64,000 nucleotides of DNA from Micrococcus sp. (GTDB lineage Bacteria > Actinomycetota > Actinomycetes > Actinomycetales > Micrococcaceae), in assembly GCA_029961105.1 (NCBI GenBank), contig JASBVO010000013.1:38965-102964 (forward strand), given 5' to 3'. Position numbers and translations under genes: made by a program. Below, piece after piece: positions 63,512-64,000 of this stretch (positions are counted from its first letter, which is position 1; each line of letters begins with the position of its first letter). The notes beneath the pieces are model-generated. The model worked only from the letters and a program-made list of their open reading frames with translations, ran no database searches and was not told the origin of the DNA.

Positions 63512-63994
63512 TCAATTCCCCCAGCGGCCGCCCGGCAGGGTGACCTCCAGCTCCAGGGTGTCCAGCAGCTCCGGGGTGTACTCCGGCACGCTGCCGCGGA
63601 TCGTCAGGCCCATGAGGAACTCCACGGTGGACCCGGCCGCGGCCATTCTCTCCAGCAGCAGTTCCACCGCCGGAACGGTCAGGGTCCCCAGCCGGCGGCC
63701 GATGGTCTCAGGCCGGCCGATCCCGTCCCCCAGGCGCGTGCCCTGCCGGCCGGCGAGCACCCAGCCGGCCGGCATCCACTCGGCCCACAGGCCCTTGCCC
63801 GCCAGCAGCGTGGTGTCCTGGCCGGGCGGCACGGCCACGGCGAAGTACTGCGTGTCGAAGCGGCGGTGCGCGAAGTGCGGGCTGTGCCAGCGCCCCACCG
63901 CCCGCAGCAGGTCCGTCCGCAGTCCGTGGCCGCGCCGGTTCAGCAGCGCGGCCAGCGTGGTCTGCTGCTCGTCGAGCGCCCGGCGGGCCTCCAT
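63512..63994 (-). CDS. NUDIX-like hydrolase, possibly truncated at window edge
   Basis: VGRWHSPHFAHRRFDTQYFAVAVPPGQDTTLLAGKGLWAEWMPAGWVL; next to crp. Confidence 0.6.
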   Translation of the reverse strand: MEARRALDEQQTTLAALLNRRGHGLRTDLLRAVGRWHSPHFAHRRFDTQYFAVAVPPGQDTTLLAGKGLWAEWMPAGWVLAGRQGTRLGDGIGRPETIGRRLGTLTVPAVELLLERMAAAGSTVEFLMGLTIRGSVPEYTPELLDTLELEVTLPGGRWGN

Positions 63995-64000
63995 CCACTC

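Noticed and set aside
63506-63522. GGGGG-TTCAATT-CCCCC resembling a tRNA T-arm after crp
   Set aside because: No acceptor, D or anticodon arms around it; the loop contains the stop codon of the convergent NUDIX-like gene. More likely a weak terminator hairpin.
1-64000. Scan for rRNA, tRNA, transposases and prophage genes
   Set aside because: Nothing convincing seen by eye; a tRNAscan-SE/ISfinder run would be needed to exclude them formally.

Overview
High-GC actinobacterial chromosome segment, probably Micrococcaceae-like. Coding is dense, and I found no convincing tRNA, rRNA, CRISPR array, transposase or prophage. From left to right it contains: a menaquinone locus with menF (3' end), menD, menC, menB, menE and menA, interrupted by an accessory block (PhoX, SMI1-like, PAP2, MFS, NCS2 permease, S9 peptidase, EamA, PhoD, tyrosine phosphatase, MHS transporter); a three-gene overlapping operon (WXG-like small protein, DUF1023-like alpha/beta hydrolase, lipoprotein); a system II cytochrome c biogenesis cluster (ccsB, resB, ccdA, tlpA); Rex, glutaredoxin, a 32-aa bS22-type peptide and an HTH protein; AcuC; a Ktr/Trk K+ transporter; proC and ppx; topA; a DUF1998 helicase next to a Flp/Tad pilus cluster; a NUDIX gene, nth, acs (frame-disrupted), an NSS transporter with a tiny MetS subunit, a MarP-like protease and a Crp-family regulator. 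The best candidates for something undescribed are: (1) a dispersed palindromic element found upstream of both menD and menA; (2) a structured ~150-nt leader before the MHS transporter; (3) the WXG/DUF1023/lipoprotein operon; (4) a very strong intercistronic hairpin between the Flp pilin gene and downstream tad genes; (5) a perfect palindrome holding the -10 and start codon of a leaderless gene at a divergent promoter. Two short genes (bS22-like and metS) are absent from the ORF track. No database search was run; all family calls come from reading the translations.
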